Below, piece by piece: positions 1 through 7,310 of a DNA stretch of 64,000 nt. The notes below the pieces were generated by a model that was given only the letters and a program-made list of their open reading frames with translations, was not told the origin of the DNA and made no database searches. The stretch spans positions 119,633-183,632 of the forward strand of contig NZ_RKMB01000013.1 in NCBI RefSeq assembly GCF_003797765.1, in the 5' to 3' direction. The DNA comes from Ramlibacter sp. WS9 (lineage in GTDB: Bacteria; Pseudomonadota; Gammaproteobacteria; Burkholderiales; Burkholderiaceae_C). The stretch's first letter is position 1. The number at the start of each line of letters is the position of its first letter. A program made the translations under genes and the position numbers.

Positions 1-228
1 GGTCAGCGCGCCCAGCGTGTTCACGAAGGGTTCCGTGTTGATGGAGTTCCACAGCTTCTCGGCACCGCGCTTGGCCAGCGTGTGGTCGATCTGCAGCGAG
101 CCGCGCAGCTTGACCACGTCAGCGGCGGAGTAGCCGCGCTTGATGCCCTTCCAACGGGGATTTTCGGCCCAGTCTTTTTCGATCTGGGCAATTTGCTGTT
201 CGCGGGTCAGGTGGGTCCAGGATGTCAT
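1..228 (-). CDS. aceA: isocitrate lyase, N-terminal part (runs off the left edge)
   Basis: The 76 visible codons give a typical isocitrate lyase N-terminus: a QQIAQIEKDW helix, NPRWKGIKRGYS, the DVVKLRGS segment and FVNTLGALT. The enzyme cleaves isocitrate to glyoxylate and succinate, the first step of the glyoxylate shunt, in the cytoplasm. The start is the ATG at 228, with a GGAG ribosome site just upstream. The catalytic region lies outside the window. The upstream 200 bp holds two kinds of paired operator (307-350, 391-429), so regulation by at least two repressors or activators is likely. Family identity is clear from the N-terminus alone. Confidence 0.88.
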   Translation of the reverse strand, partial: MTSWTHLTREQQIAQIEKDWAENPRWKGIKRGYSAADVVKLRGSLQIDHTLAKRGAEKLWNSINTEPFVNTLGALT

Positions 229-306
229 GGGTTCACTCCAAAGGTTGCTTGAGAACTTGTCGGGCTCTTGCTCGATGCAAGTGCGATGCCGATGGATGAA
301 CTTTAA

Positions 307-350
307 GTCTTCTACAAGACTTTTGGAAGCTCTTATGTCTTATACAAGAG
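307..350. promoter_or_regulatory. two direct copies of a palindromic operator upstream of aceA
   Basis: GTCTTCTACAAGAC (307-320) and GTCTTATACAAGAG (337-350) are near-identical palindromes with GTCTT/AAGAC arms. They sit exactly 30 bp apart, about three helical turns, so bound dimers would lie on the same face. The TCTTnTACAAGA form resembles operators of GntR/FadR-type regulators of central metabolism. The protein is inferred, and no candidate gene is adjacent. Confidence 0.5.
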
Positions 351-390
351 ATATTTTTATCTTCAATAAAATCAACGATCTATCCTCGTG

Positions 391-429
391 ATTTCTCAAT
401 GCGAAAAATAGTTTCTCGTATTGAGAAAT
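391..429. promoter_or_regulatory. tandem TTTCTC-N5-GAGAAA operators forming one long palindrome
   Basis: TTTCTC-GTATT-GAGAAA (412-428) is a perfect-arm palindrome. TTTCTC-AATGC-GAAAAA (392-408) is an imperfect copy 20 bp away. Together they form an 18-bp-arm inverted repeat with only two mismatches (391-408 with 412-429). The spacing of two helical turns and the lack of a T-tract favour paired regulator sites over a terminator. It lies between the aceA promoter region and the end of the upstream gene. Confidence 0.5.
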
Positions 430-475
430 TTTGGCGCGGCGCAGCATTTGTCTATTCCACGATGTGGAACGCGAT

Positions 476-877
476 TTACGCCGGGTGAAAAAGGATCCAG
501 TCGCCGTGGCCGATGACCTGCTTGCCGCGCACCCGTTCGGGGTTGATTTCGTAGACCAGGCACTGCAACGGGCGGCCCAGCACCTCGATCGCCAGTTCGC
601 GCTTGAAATACTCGCTGGCCTCGCCCGGCATGATCTGCTCGATTTCGTCGAGCACCGCTTCGAGCTCCGCACCGATTTCGTAGACCTCGCCCACCACCGT
701 CACCGCCTCTTCACCGCCGAGCGTGAGGCCGGGATACCAGTCGATGCGGTAGAGCCTGCCCTTCACTTCGCCCATGCCCACGTATCGCGGTGCCGGCCGC
801 AAGCGGTTGATGTCGTTACGCCCGCCCCGGCGCAGCGTACCGTAGACGAAGACGTGGCGGGGAGAGGCTTCGGGCAT
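476..877 (-). CDS. gamma-glutamylcyclotransferase (AIG2-like) family protein
   Basis: A small cytoplasmic protein of about 133 residues with the family's VFVYGTLRRGGRN substrate loop near the N-terminus, a GRLYRIDWYPGL strand, VVGEVYEI, and an LDEIEQ segment. Members release 5-oxoproline from gamma-glutamyl amino acids or trim related amines. The start at 877 gives a compact domain that begins just before the YGTL motif. ATG 907 has an AAGG at suitable spacing but would leave only 5 bp to the divergent gene at 913. Substrate specificity cannot be read from sequence. Confidence 0.75.
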   Translation of the reverse strand: MPEASPRHVFVYGTLRRGGRNDINRLRPAPRYVGMGEVKGRLYRIDWYPGLTLGGEEAVTVVGEVYEIGAELEAVLDEIEQIMPGEASEYFKRELAIEVLGRPLQCLVYEINPERVRGKQVIGHGDWILFHPA

Positions 878-912
878 GATCCGGGGGTTTTGAAAAATAG
901 AAGCCATTCTGA

Positions 913-1845
913 ATGAGCCTTGGCGCGAACCGCCTGGCCGCGTACGCGTGCCTCGCCCTGAGCATGTCACTGGTCGGCAGCTATGTCGCGCTGTCCAAGC
1001 CCATGGTCGCAGCCATCCCCGTGTTCCTGCTCGCCTGGCTGCGCTTCGGCATCGGCGGCCTGGCCATGGTGCATTGGCTGCGCAAGCCCGCGAACGAATT
1101 GCCGATGTCCGGCCACACGCGCCGGCTCGTCTTCCTCGAATCGTTCCTGGGCAACTTCCTCTTTTCCATCTGCATGCTGTTCGGCGTGAGCATGACCAGC
1201 GCCGTGTCTGCCGGCGTGATCATGGCGGCCATCCCCGCCGTCGTCGCGCTGCTGAGCCGGGTATTCCTGCATGAACGCATCGCCCCGCGAACCTGGGCGG
1301 CTATCGCATGTGCCGGCCTGGGCATCGGCCTGCTCGCCCTGGCAAAGCCCGGTTCATCCGCCCATGGCACCGACGGCTCCGCGGCGGCCGCAGACGCCGC
1401 CCGCGCATGGCTGGGCAATCTGCTGGTGTTCGGCGCCGTCGTGTGCGAGGCGTCATACGCGGTGATCGGCAAGAAGCTCACCGGCGTGCTCGGCCCTAAG
1501 CGCATCACGTCGATGATCAACCTCTGGGGCTTCCTGCTCGTGACGCCATTCGGCGCCTGGGCTGCGTTGAGCTTCGACTTCGGCAGCGTCCAGCCCGGCA
1601 TCTGGGTGCTGCTCGTCTTCTATTCACTGGCCGCAAGCGTCTGGACGGTGTGGCTCTGGATGACGGGGCTGAAGGTCGTACCGGCCGCCCAGGGCGGTGT
1701 CTTCACCGTGATGCTCCCGGTATCGGCGGCGCTGGTAGCCGTTTTCGCGTTGGGCGAAAGCCTGAGCGGCTTGCAGCTCCTGGCCTTCGGCTTGGCCTTG
1801 GTGGGCGTCGTGCTGGCGACACTGCCCGTCAGAGCAGCGGCGTAG
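913..1845 (+). CDS. EamA-family (DMT superfamily) transporter
   Basis: A 310-residue protein with about ten hydrophobic segments in two EamA repeats. The first starts at AYACLALSMSLVGSYVALSKP and the second after the Ala-rich linker near residue 155. Such proteins are inner-membrane exporters of metabolites or amino acids, and the substrate here is unknown. The ATG at 913 puts the first membrane segment at residues 9-30. Its 3' end overlaps the convergent rraA-like gene by 17 bp. A second EamA exporter sits at 2934, so the two bracket the rraA-lrp pair. Confidence 0.82.
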   Translation: MSLGANRLAAYACLALSMSLVGSYVALSKPMVAAIPVFLLAWLRFGIGGLAMVHWLRKPANELPMSGHTRRLVFLESFLGNFLFSICMLFGVSMTSAVSAGVIMAAIPAVVALLSRVFLHERIAPRTWAAIACAGLGIGLLALAKPGSSAHGTDGSAAAADAARAWLGNLLVFGAVVCEASYAVIGKKLTGVLGPKRITSMINLWGFLLVTPFGAWAALSFDFGSVQPGIWVLLVFYSLAASVWTVWLWMTGLKVVPAAQGGVFTVMLPVSAALVAVFALGESLSGLQLLAFGLALVGVVLATLPVRAAA

Positions 1846-2353
1846 CGCTCACGACGATGCCGTCCTCGTCGGCGTAGAGCCAGTCGCCCGGCCGCACCGG
1901 AACCCCTTGAATTTCGATGGCGATGTCGCGCTGGCCCTCGCCGCGTTTGACCGAACGCAGCGGCATGAGCGCCAGTGCCTTCACGGGAATGCCCGCAGCT
2001 TGAAGTTCAGCGAGGTCGCGCACCGCGCCATCGACGACGATCCCGGCCCAGCCGTTCTTCGCCGCAGCAGCCGCGAGATTTCCGCCGACCAGCGCGCGGC
2101 GCAGCGAACCGCCGCCTTCCACCACCAGAACGCGGCCGACTCGGCCGGAAGGCGTGTCCACAAAACCTGGCGAGTTCACGGCCTCGCGAACGCGCGAGTT
2201 GTCCTCGATCGCGCGCACGGTGGCTACCGGCCCGCTGAACCGTGCGGCGAGTCCGAAGTCTCGGAACATGGGCGCGAGGACGCGGAAAGCGCCTGACGTG
2301 TCTTCTTCATGGGCGTCGCACAGGTCGCAGGTGGCGAAGGGCTTGGCTGTCAT
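1829..2353 (-). CDS. rraA: RraA-family protein (4-hydroxy-4-methyl-2-oxoglutarate aldolase / RNase E inhibitor fold)
   Basis: 174 residues starting MTAKPFATCDLCDAH. It has the family core VRAIEDNSRVREAV, the RVLVVEGGGSLRRALVGGNLA loop, VDGAVRDL and GDWLYADEDGIVV. Members either bind and inhibit RNase E or catalyse class II HMG/CHA aldol cleavage. The G-x-N-L-A...D-G-x-x-R-D pattern is present in both, so the role is open. The start ATG overlaps the lrp stop (ATGA), implying translational coupling. The longer in-frame extension to 2470 reads through the regulator gene and is not used. Confidence 0.82.
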   Translation of the reverse strand: MTAKPFATCDLCDAHEEDTSGAFRVLAPMFRDFGLAARFSGPVATVRAIEDNSRVREAVNSPGFVDTPSGRVGRVLVVEGGGSLRRALVGGNLAAAAAKNGWAGIVVDGAVRDLAELQAAGIPVKALALMPLRSVKRGEGQRDIAIEIQGVPVRPGDWLYADEDGIVVSATPLL

Positions 2354-2844
2354 TTTCCGGTGACTTTCCTGATGGCGGGTTTGATGTTCTCGCGGCGCGC
2401 CGGCAGCACCACGGCATTCTCGCGGGGCGCGTTGAGCACGATGGAGGTCGAAGTTTCGGTAAGGATACAAAACTTCGTCACCACCGCATCCAGGTGCTCG
2501 ACGTCGATCACAGCGATCTCCATGATCCAGCTGTCCTCGCCCGTCACGTTCCAGGCGTTCACCACCTCGGGCGTCTGCTCGATCAGCTTGACCACCCGGG
2601 CGTATTCGACCCGGCCGACCCGCACGATGGCGCGGATGCCGTAGCCCAGCCGCTGGAAATCGACGACGGCTCGATAGCCCTTGATGACGCCGTTGAGCTC
2701 CAGCTTGCGGACCCGCTCCGTCACGGCCGGCTGGCTCAGGTGCACCCGGCGGCCGAGTTCGGCCATGGTGATGCGTGCGTCTCGCTGCAGCTCGGCCAGG
2801 ATGCGGCCGTCATAGGCGTCCATTTCGGAAACTTCGGTGGGCAT
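2350..2844 (-). CDS. Lrp/AsnC-family transcriptional regulator
   Basis: 164 residues: an N-terminal winged helix (DGRILAELQRDARITMAELGRRV, recognition helix LSQPAVTERVRKLE) followed by the RAM ligand domain (about 70-150, with VVNAWNVTGEDSWIMEI). Members sense amino acids and act as octamers. It is the first gene of a two-gene unit with the rraA-like gene and diverges from an EamA exporter at 2934. That arrangement is common where an Lrp protein controls an amino-acid exporter; this link is inferred. ATG 2823 is an alternative start. Confidence 0.88.
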   Translation of the reverse strand: MPTEVSEMDAYDGRILAELQRDARITMAELGRRVHLSQPAVTERVRKLELNGVIKGYRAVVDFQRLGYGIRAIVRVGRVEYARVVKLIEQTPEVVNAWNVTGEDSWIMEIAVIDVEHLDAVVTKFCILTETSTSIVLNAPRENAVVLPARRENIKPAIRKVTGK

Positions 2845-2933
2845 CGTGTTTATCTTTGAAAGTTAAGGCGGCGGTCTGCGATGACCTTGAATCATCCATG
2901 GATCGCGCGCCATCGGCAACATACGATGGATCC

Positions 2934-3857
2934 ATGAACACCGCCGTCATGTCCTCAGCCACCTCGCGCAAAGCGTCCCTATTGCTCCCCGCCCTGCTCG
3001 CCTGCTACCTGGTCTGGGGCTCCACTTACCTGGCAATCCGCCTCGCGCTCGTGAGCTTCCCGCCGTTCTTCCAGATGGGAACTCGCTTTCTCGTGGCGGG
3101 TGCGCTGCTCATGGGATGGGTCCTGTGGCGGCGTTCTCGCACCGCAGGCACGCCACAACCGCTGCCGACACCGCGGCAATGGCGCAACGCGCTCGTGATC
3201 GGCACGCTGATGCTCGGCGGCGGCATGGGGCTCACCGCAAGCGCGGAGCAGCACATCGGCTCGGGGTTGATCGCCGCGTTCATCGCCGTCGTACCCATGC
3301 TGGTCTGCGGCTGGGGCCTTCTCTTCGGGCAGCGGCCGAGCCGGCTCGAGCTGGCGGGCATGGCCGTCGGCATGGTGGGCGTCGTGCTGCTGGTGCGCGG
3401 CGCCAGTTTCTCAGCCGCGCCGATCGGCATCGTGAGCATCGCGGCCGCGACGATGGCCTGGTCGCTGGGATCGGTGCTCACTACCAAGCTGCCGCTGGCG
3501 CCGGGCGCTGCCGGCTTTTCCAGCGAAATGTTGTGTGGTGGCGCGGTGTTGATGGTGATTTCTCTCGCGTTGGGTGAGCAGCCGCATTGGCCGCCGACGC
3601 CGTTGGCCGCGGCCGCGTGGCTCTATCTCGTCGTCTTCGGATCGCTGATCGCGTTCAGCGCGTACCTCTACCTGCTGGCTCATGCGTCGCCCGCGATGGC
3701 CACGAGCTACGCCTTCGTGAACCCGCTGATCGCGCTCTTGCTGGGCGTTGCAGTCGCCTCGGAGAGCGTCACTGGAGGCGAGTGGATCGCCTGCGGCGTG
3801 GTGCTTGCCGGCGTTTTTCTGATCTTCAGAGGGAAAACGCAGTCCTCGCCCAAGTGA
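2934..3857 (+). CDS. yedA: EamA-family exporter, YedA-like
   Basis: 307 residues. The order of motifs follows YedA: LVWGSTYLAIR in helix 1, RFLVAGALL in helix 2, TASAEQHIGSGLIA in helix 4, AWSLGSVL opening the second repeat, YLYLLAHASPAMATSYAFVNP, and the final ALLLGVAVASE-GG-E stretch. It is an inner-membrane transporter of the drug/metabolite superfamily with unknown substrate. ATG 2934 follows a GGA ribosome site; ATG 2949 is possible. The reading frame stays open 160 bp further upstream, but that part is non-family sequence. It diverges from the lrp gene. Confidence 0.82.
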   Translation: MNTAVMSSATSRKASLLLPALLACYLVWGSTYLAIRLALVSFPPFFQMGTRFLVAGALLMGWVLWRRSRTAGTPQPLPTPRQWRNALVIGTLMLGGGMGLTASAEQHIGSGLIAAFIAVVPMLVCGWGLLFGQRPSRLELAGMAVGMVGVVLLVRGASFSAAPIGIVSIAAATMAWSLGSVLTTKLPLAPGAAGFSSEMLCGGAVLMVISLALGEQPHWPPTPLAAAAWLYLVVFGSLIAFSAYLYLLAHASPAMATSYAFVNPLIALLLGVAVASESVTGGEWIACGVVLAGVFLIFRGKTQSSPK

Positions 3858-4002
3858 AAAAAACGACACGCCAGAGTGAAAAAAGCCATTTTTCGCTTGG
3901 AAACGCGTTTTTTCTCCAGTAGCATCCGCAGTGCCGTAGGAGACGAATGCTGGAATGCAAGGTCCCCGATGGTGATTACTCAACTTCTAGAAGGAAATAA
4001 TC

Positions 4003-4452
4003 ATGGCAACTGCGAAAAAAGCTGCGAAGAAGGCGCCTGCAAAGAAGGCCCCCGCAAAGAAGGCTGCACCGGCGAAGAAGGCCGCACCGGCGAAGAAGGC
4101 TGCTCCTGCAAAGAAGGCCGCACCGGCGAAGAAGGCTGCTCCTGCAAAGAAGGCCGCACCCGCGAAGAAGGCTGCTCCTGCGAAGAAGGCTCCGGCCAAG
4201 AAGCGCACGCCCAACGCCGCGTTCATGAAGGCCCTGACCCCCAGCGCGCAACTCGCGGCTGTGGTCGGCAGCGCCCCGCTGCCCCGCACCGAAGTGGTCA
4301 GCAAGCTGTGGGCCTACATCAAGAAGAACAAGCTGCAAGACAGCGTCAACAAGCGCATGGTCAACGCCGACGCCAAGCTGAAGGAAATCTTCGGCAAGGC
4401 CCAGGTCTCCATGTTCGAGATGGCCGGCCTGATCGGCAAGCACGTCAAGTAA
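4003..4452 (+). CDS. SWIB/MDM2-domain protein with histone H1-like AAPAKK tail
   Basis: 149 residues in two parts. Residues 1-70 are almost only Ala, Pro and Lys, built of KKAAPA units like a eukaryotic H1 tail. Residues 71-149 form a SWIB domain (FMKALTPSAQLAAVVG, LPRTEVVSKLWAYIKKNKL, MVNADAKLKEIFG, SMFEMAGLIGKHVK). In chlamydiae and betaproteobacteria such proteins are thought to be DNA-binding chromatin-like factors. A strong AGAAGGA ribosome site (3989-3995) and a hairpin terminator (4488-4513) suggest a highly expressed single-gene unit. Exact function is not established. Confidence 0.88.
   Translation: MATAKKAAKKAPAKKAPAKKAAPAKKAAPAKKAAPAKKAAPAKKAAPAKKAAPAKKAAPAKKAPAKKRTPNAAFMKALTPSAQLAAVVGSAPLPRTEVVSKLWAYIKKNKLQDSVNKRMVNADAKLKEIFGKAQVSMFEMAGLIGKHVK
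4019..4203 (+). repeat. in-gene tandem repeat encoding AAPAKK units
   Basis: About six to nine tandem copies of 15- to 30-bp units (AAGAAGGCTGCTCCTGC and synonymous versions alternating with AAGGCCGCACCGGCG). Synonymous codons alternate between units, which suggests expansion of a 30-bp double unit. Such a tract is prone to slippage, so copy number probably varies between strains. Confidence 0.8.
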
Positions 4453-4487
4453 GACGTCCCCTCTCCCGGGTACTTCTCGGGTACTTG

Positions 4488-4513
4488 AAAGGCCGGTGCA
4501 AACCGGCCTTTTT
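4488..4513 (+). terminator. rho-independent terminator after the SWIB gene
   Basis: A GGCCGGT / ACCGGCC stem with a GCAA loop follows an A-run and is followed by a T-run, 36 bp past the stop codon. It separates the SWIB gene from the tldD-like gene, whose ATG is only 18 bp further on. Confidence 0.88.
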
Positions 4514-4530
4514 CATTTCACAATCGTTCC

Positions 4531-5985
4531 ATGCACTCATTCGAACAACTCGTCCGTAGGAACGCCCCCGCGGCAGATTACTGGTCTGCGCGCGCCGTGA
4601 CGGAAACGTCCGAAAAACTCGCCGTGCGGCGCGACGTTCCGCAAGCGCCGGAGCAGCAGCGCGATGCGGGCGTGATGTTGTGCGTGGTGCGCGACGGCGC
4701 GTTGGGCTATGCGGCCACCAGCGACATGTCTGAATGGGGCGTGCGCAACGCCTTCGCTCGCGCCACGGAACTGGCCCAGGCCAGCATCGGCCGCACTGTG
4801 TTCGACTACCGCGAAGCGGGCCTTCCCAAGGCGTCGGGCAGCTACCGGTCGCCCAACGAGCGGCCCGCCGCCGGTCTTTCGCTCGCGGAGAAGTTCGATC
4901 TTCTGCGCGAAGTCTGCGTGAGCGCCAACATCGGTGACGCCATCGTCGACCGCACCGCATCGTTGTGGACCACGCACACGGAACAGCTGCACATCACGCC
5001 GGACGGTGGCCGCATCGAGCAGGTGTGGGACTTCATCGTGCCCGGCATCACGGCGGTGGCCAGCGCCAACGGCGACACGCAGATCCGCTCGGCCGCCGGC
5101 CAGTACAACGGCTTTTGCCAGCAGGGCGGGCTCGAGGTTCTGGAACGTGCCCGGTTCGCACAAGACGGGCCGCGCGTCGCCCGCGAAGCGCTGGAGCTGG
5201 TGCGCGCCCCCAACTGCCCCGAGGGCGAGATGGACGTGCTGCTGATGCCCGACCAGATGATGCTGCAGATCCACGAGAGCATCGGCCATCCCCTCGAGCT
5301 CGACCGTATCCTGGGCGATGAGCGCAACTTCGCCGGTACGAGCTTCGTCACGCTGGATATGTTCGGCCACTACCAATACGGCAGCGAGCTGCTCAACGTG
5401 AGCTTCGCGCCGGACACGCCGGCCGAATTCGCCGGCTTCGCCTACGACGACGACGGCGCGCCGGCGCAGCGCGAATGGATCATCCAGCGCGGCATCCTGC
5501 AGCGCCCGCTCGGCGGCACCGTTTCGCAAGCGCGTGCGCAGCAGTTGCGCCCCGGTATCGGCGGTGTCTCGACCACGCGCGCCGCGAGCTGGAACCGCGC
5601 ACCCATTGACCGCATGAGCAACCTCAACGTCGAGGCGGGCGATTCGACGCTCGAACAGATGATCTCCAGCATCGAGCTCGGTGTGATGATGCGCACCAAT
5701 TCCTCCTGGAGCATCGACGACTCCCGCAACAAGTTCCAGTTCGGGTGCGAATACGGCCAGATGATCCGCGGCGGCAAGCTGGCCGAGGTGGTGAAACGGC
5801 CCAACTACCGCGGCATCTCTTCGCGCTTCTGGCGCTCGCTGGCCATGGTGGGCGACCGCAGCACCTTCCAGGTGATGGGCACGCCGTACTGTGGCAAAGG
5901 CGAGCCGAACCAGGTGATCCGAGTCGGCCATGCCGCGCCTGCCTGCAAGTTCACCGGCGTGTCGGTTTTTGGAGGAGCACGCTGA
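4531..5985 (+). CDS. tldD: TldD-like metalloprotease subunit
   Basis: 484 residues. The zinc signature HESIGH (residues 248-253, HExxxH) is followed by PLELDRILGDE, and the C-terminal half has the family GG-TTRAASW, NLNVEAGD and GTPYCGKGEPNQ stretches. TldD forms a heterodimer with TldE/PmbA that degrades unfolded short peptides and is used in maturation of some peptide modifiers. The stop overlaps the next start (TGATG), so the two subunits should be made in fixed ratio. It could be called TldD/PmbA-family; the intact HExxxH makes this the catalytic subunit. Confidence 0.85.
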   Translation: MHSFEQLVRRNAPAADYWSARAVTETSEKLAVRRDVPQAPEQQRDAGVMLCVVRDGALGYAATSDMSEWGVRNAFARATELAQASIGRTVFDYREAGLPKASGSYRSPNERPAAGLSLAEKFDLLREVCVSANIGDAIVDRTASLWTTHTEQLHITPDGGRIEQVWDFIVPGITAVASANGDTQIRSAAGQYNGFCQQGGLEVLERARFAQDGPRVAREALELVRAPNCPEGEMDVLLMPDQMMLQIHESIGHPLELDRILGDERNFAGTSFVTLDMFGHYQYGSELLNVSFAPDTPAEFAGFAYDDDGAPAQREWIIQRGILQRPLGGTVSQARAQQLRPGIGGVSTTRAASWNRAPIDRMSNLNVEAGDSTLEQMISSIELGVMMRTNSSWSIDDSRNKFQFGCEYGQMIRGGKLAEVVKRPNYRGISSRFWRSLAMVGDRSTFQVMGTPYCGKGEPNQVIRVGHAAPACKFTGVSVFGGAR

Positions 5986-7307
5986 TGCGCCCCTACTTCG
6001 AACACCTCGCCGACGCAATCTGCCAGCCTGTTGCCGGCATCGACCGGGTCACTCTCTACTACAGCGCAGAGGTCTCGGATTTCATCCGCTTCAACCGCGC
6101 TGCCGTACGGCAGGCCACGCATGTCTCGCAGCGCTACGGCAGCGTGTCCGTGGTCGCCGGCGCCCGGCAGGCCACGGGTCGCATCTCGCTCAGCGGCGAC
6201 GCGGCAGCGGACGTGCAGTCCCTGCTCGCGGAGCGCGACCTGCTGATCGAGCAGTTGCCGCTGGTCCCCGAAGACGCGTTTCTGCAGCTTCCGACGGCGA
6301 TCGCGCCGACCGAGCGCGATGCCGAAGGAGAACTGCCGTCTGCACAACAAGTCATCGATGCGGTCACCGTGCACGCGGCAGGAACCGATCTCGTCGGGTT
6401 TTACGCGGGCGGGCCGGTTTCGCGCGGCTTTGCCGATAGCCGCGGCCAGCGCAACTGGCACCGGGTGGAAAGCTTCCACTTCGAGTGGTGTCTGTACCGC
6501 TCCGGCGACCAGGCGGTGAAGTCAGCCTATGCAGGGACGCATTGGGATGAGACCGCCTTCGCGGCCAAGGTCGCGGCCGCGCGCGAACAGGTCGAATTGC
6601 TGGCGCGCCCCCGCAAGACGCTCGAACCCGGCGAGTACCGCGTCTATTTCAGCCCCGTCGCCGTGGCCGACCTGCTCGGCACGCTCAGTTGGGGCGGGTT
6701 TGGCCACAAGGATGTGCAGACGGGCGTGAGCACGCTCATCAAGGCTCACCGCGGAGAAGCCGCATTTCATCCGTCCGTCACGCTGGTCGAAGACACGGCG
6801 CAAGGCATCGCGCCGCGCTTCCAGGCCGACGGCTTCGTCAAGCCTGATTCCGTTGCACTCGTTGGAGCCGGCGCCATCGCCGGGACGCTGGTGTCGCCAC
6901 GCACGGCGACCGAGTACGGCACCCAGGCCAACGGCGCCAACAGCGAGGAGTGGCCGGAATCGCTCGCGATGGCGGGCGGCTTGCTGGCGCAAGCGGACGT
7001 GCTGCGGGCACTGGGAACGGGCGTCTACATCAGCGACCTGCACTACCTCAACTACAGCGACCGCCAGGCTTGCCGGATGACCGGCATGACGCGCTTCGCC
7101 TGTTTCTGGGTCGAGAACGGCCATTTGGTGGCGCCGATCCCGGTGATGCGTTTCGACGACTCGCTGCTGCGCATGTTCGGCAGCGGGTTGATCGGCCTGA
7201 CCGAGGCGCCCGAGCTGGTGCCGGATTCGGCGACCTACGAGGAGAGGCACTTGCGCAGCGTGACGGCGCCGGGGGCGTTGGTGGAGGGCTTCCGCTTCAC
7301 GCTCTAG
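5985..7307 (+). CDS. TldE/PmbA-like protease partner subunit
   Basis: 440 residues starting MRPYFEHLADAI, at the ATG that overlaps the tldD stop; GGAGGAG lies 8 bp upstream. It has the TldD/PmbA fold but no HExxxH, as expected for the non-catalytic partner. Family segments visible are YSAEVSDFIRFN, ERDLLIEQLPLVPEDAF, YRVYFSPVAVADLLGTLSWGGF, YISDLHYLNYSDRQACRMTGMTRFACFWVENG near the C-terminus. The two genes very likely encode one heterodimeric protease. Its 3' end is 3 bp from the convergent ThDP-enzyme gene. Confidence 0.83.
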   Translation: MRPYFEHLADAICQPVAGIDRVTLYYSAEVSDFIRFNRAAVRQATHVSQRYGSVSVVAGARQATGRISLSGDAAADVQSLLAERDLLIEQLPLVPEDAFLQLPTAIAPTERDAEGELPSAQQVIDAVTVHAAGTDLVGFYAGGPVSRGFADSRGQRNWHRVESFHFEWCLYRSGDQAVKSAYAGTHWDETAFAAKVAAAREQVELLARPRKTLEPGEYRVYFSPVAVADLLGTLSWGGFGHKDVQTGVSTLIKAHRGEAAFHPSVTLVEDTAQGIAPRFQADGFVKPDSVALVGAGAIAGTLVSPRTATEYGTQANGANSEEWPESLAMAGGLLAQADVLRALGTGVYISDLHYLNYSDRQACRMTGMTRFACFWVENGHLVAPIPVMRFDDSLLRMFGSGLIGLTEAPELVPDSATYEERHLRSVTAPGALVEGFRFTL

Positions 7308-7310
7308 CAG

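Noticed and set aside
2775..2933. N-terminal extension of the YedA-like gene
   Set aside because: The extension is antisense to the lrp gene and carries no membrane-protein sequence; the start at 2934 matches the family.
3880..3915. Terminator after the YedA-like gene
   Set aside because: AAACGCGTTT with T-run has a 5-bp stem and no loop; too weak to call.
4019..4203. CRISPR-like regular repeat
   Set aside because: Units are contiguous, coding and without unique spacers; it is the AAPAKK tract.
4537..6018. Long open frame antisense to the tldD-like gene (493 codons)
   Set aside because: High-GC antisense shadow; composition is Arg/Ala/His-rich and no motif is visible, while the plus strand has a clear HExxxH protein.
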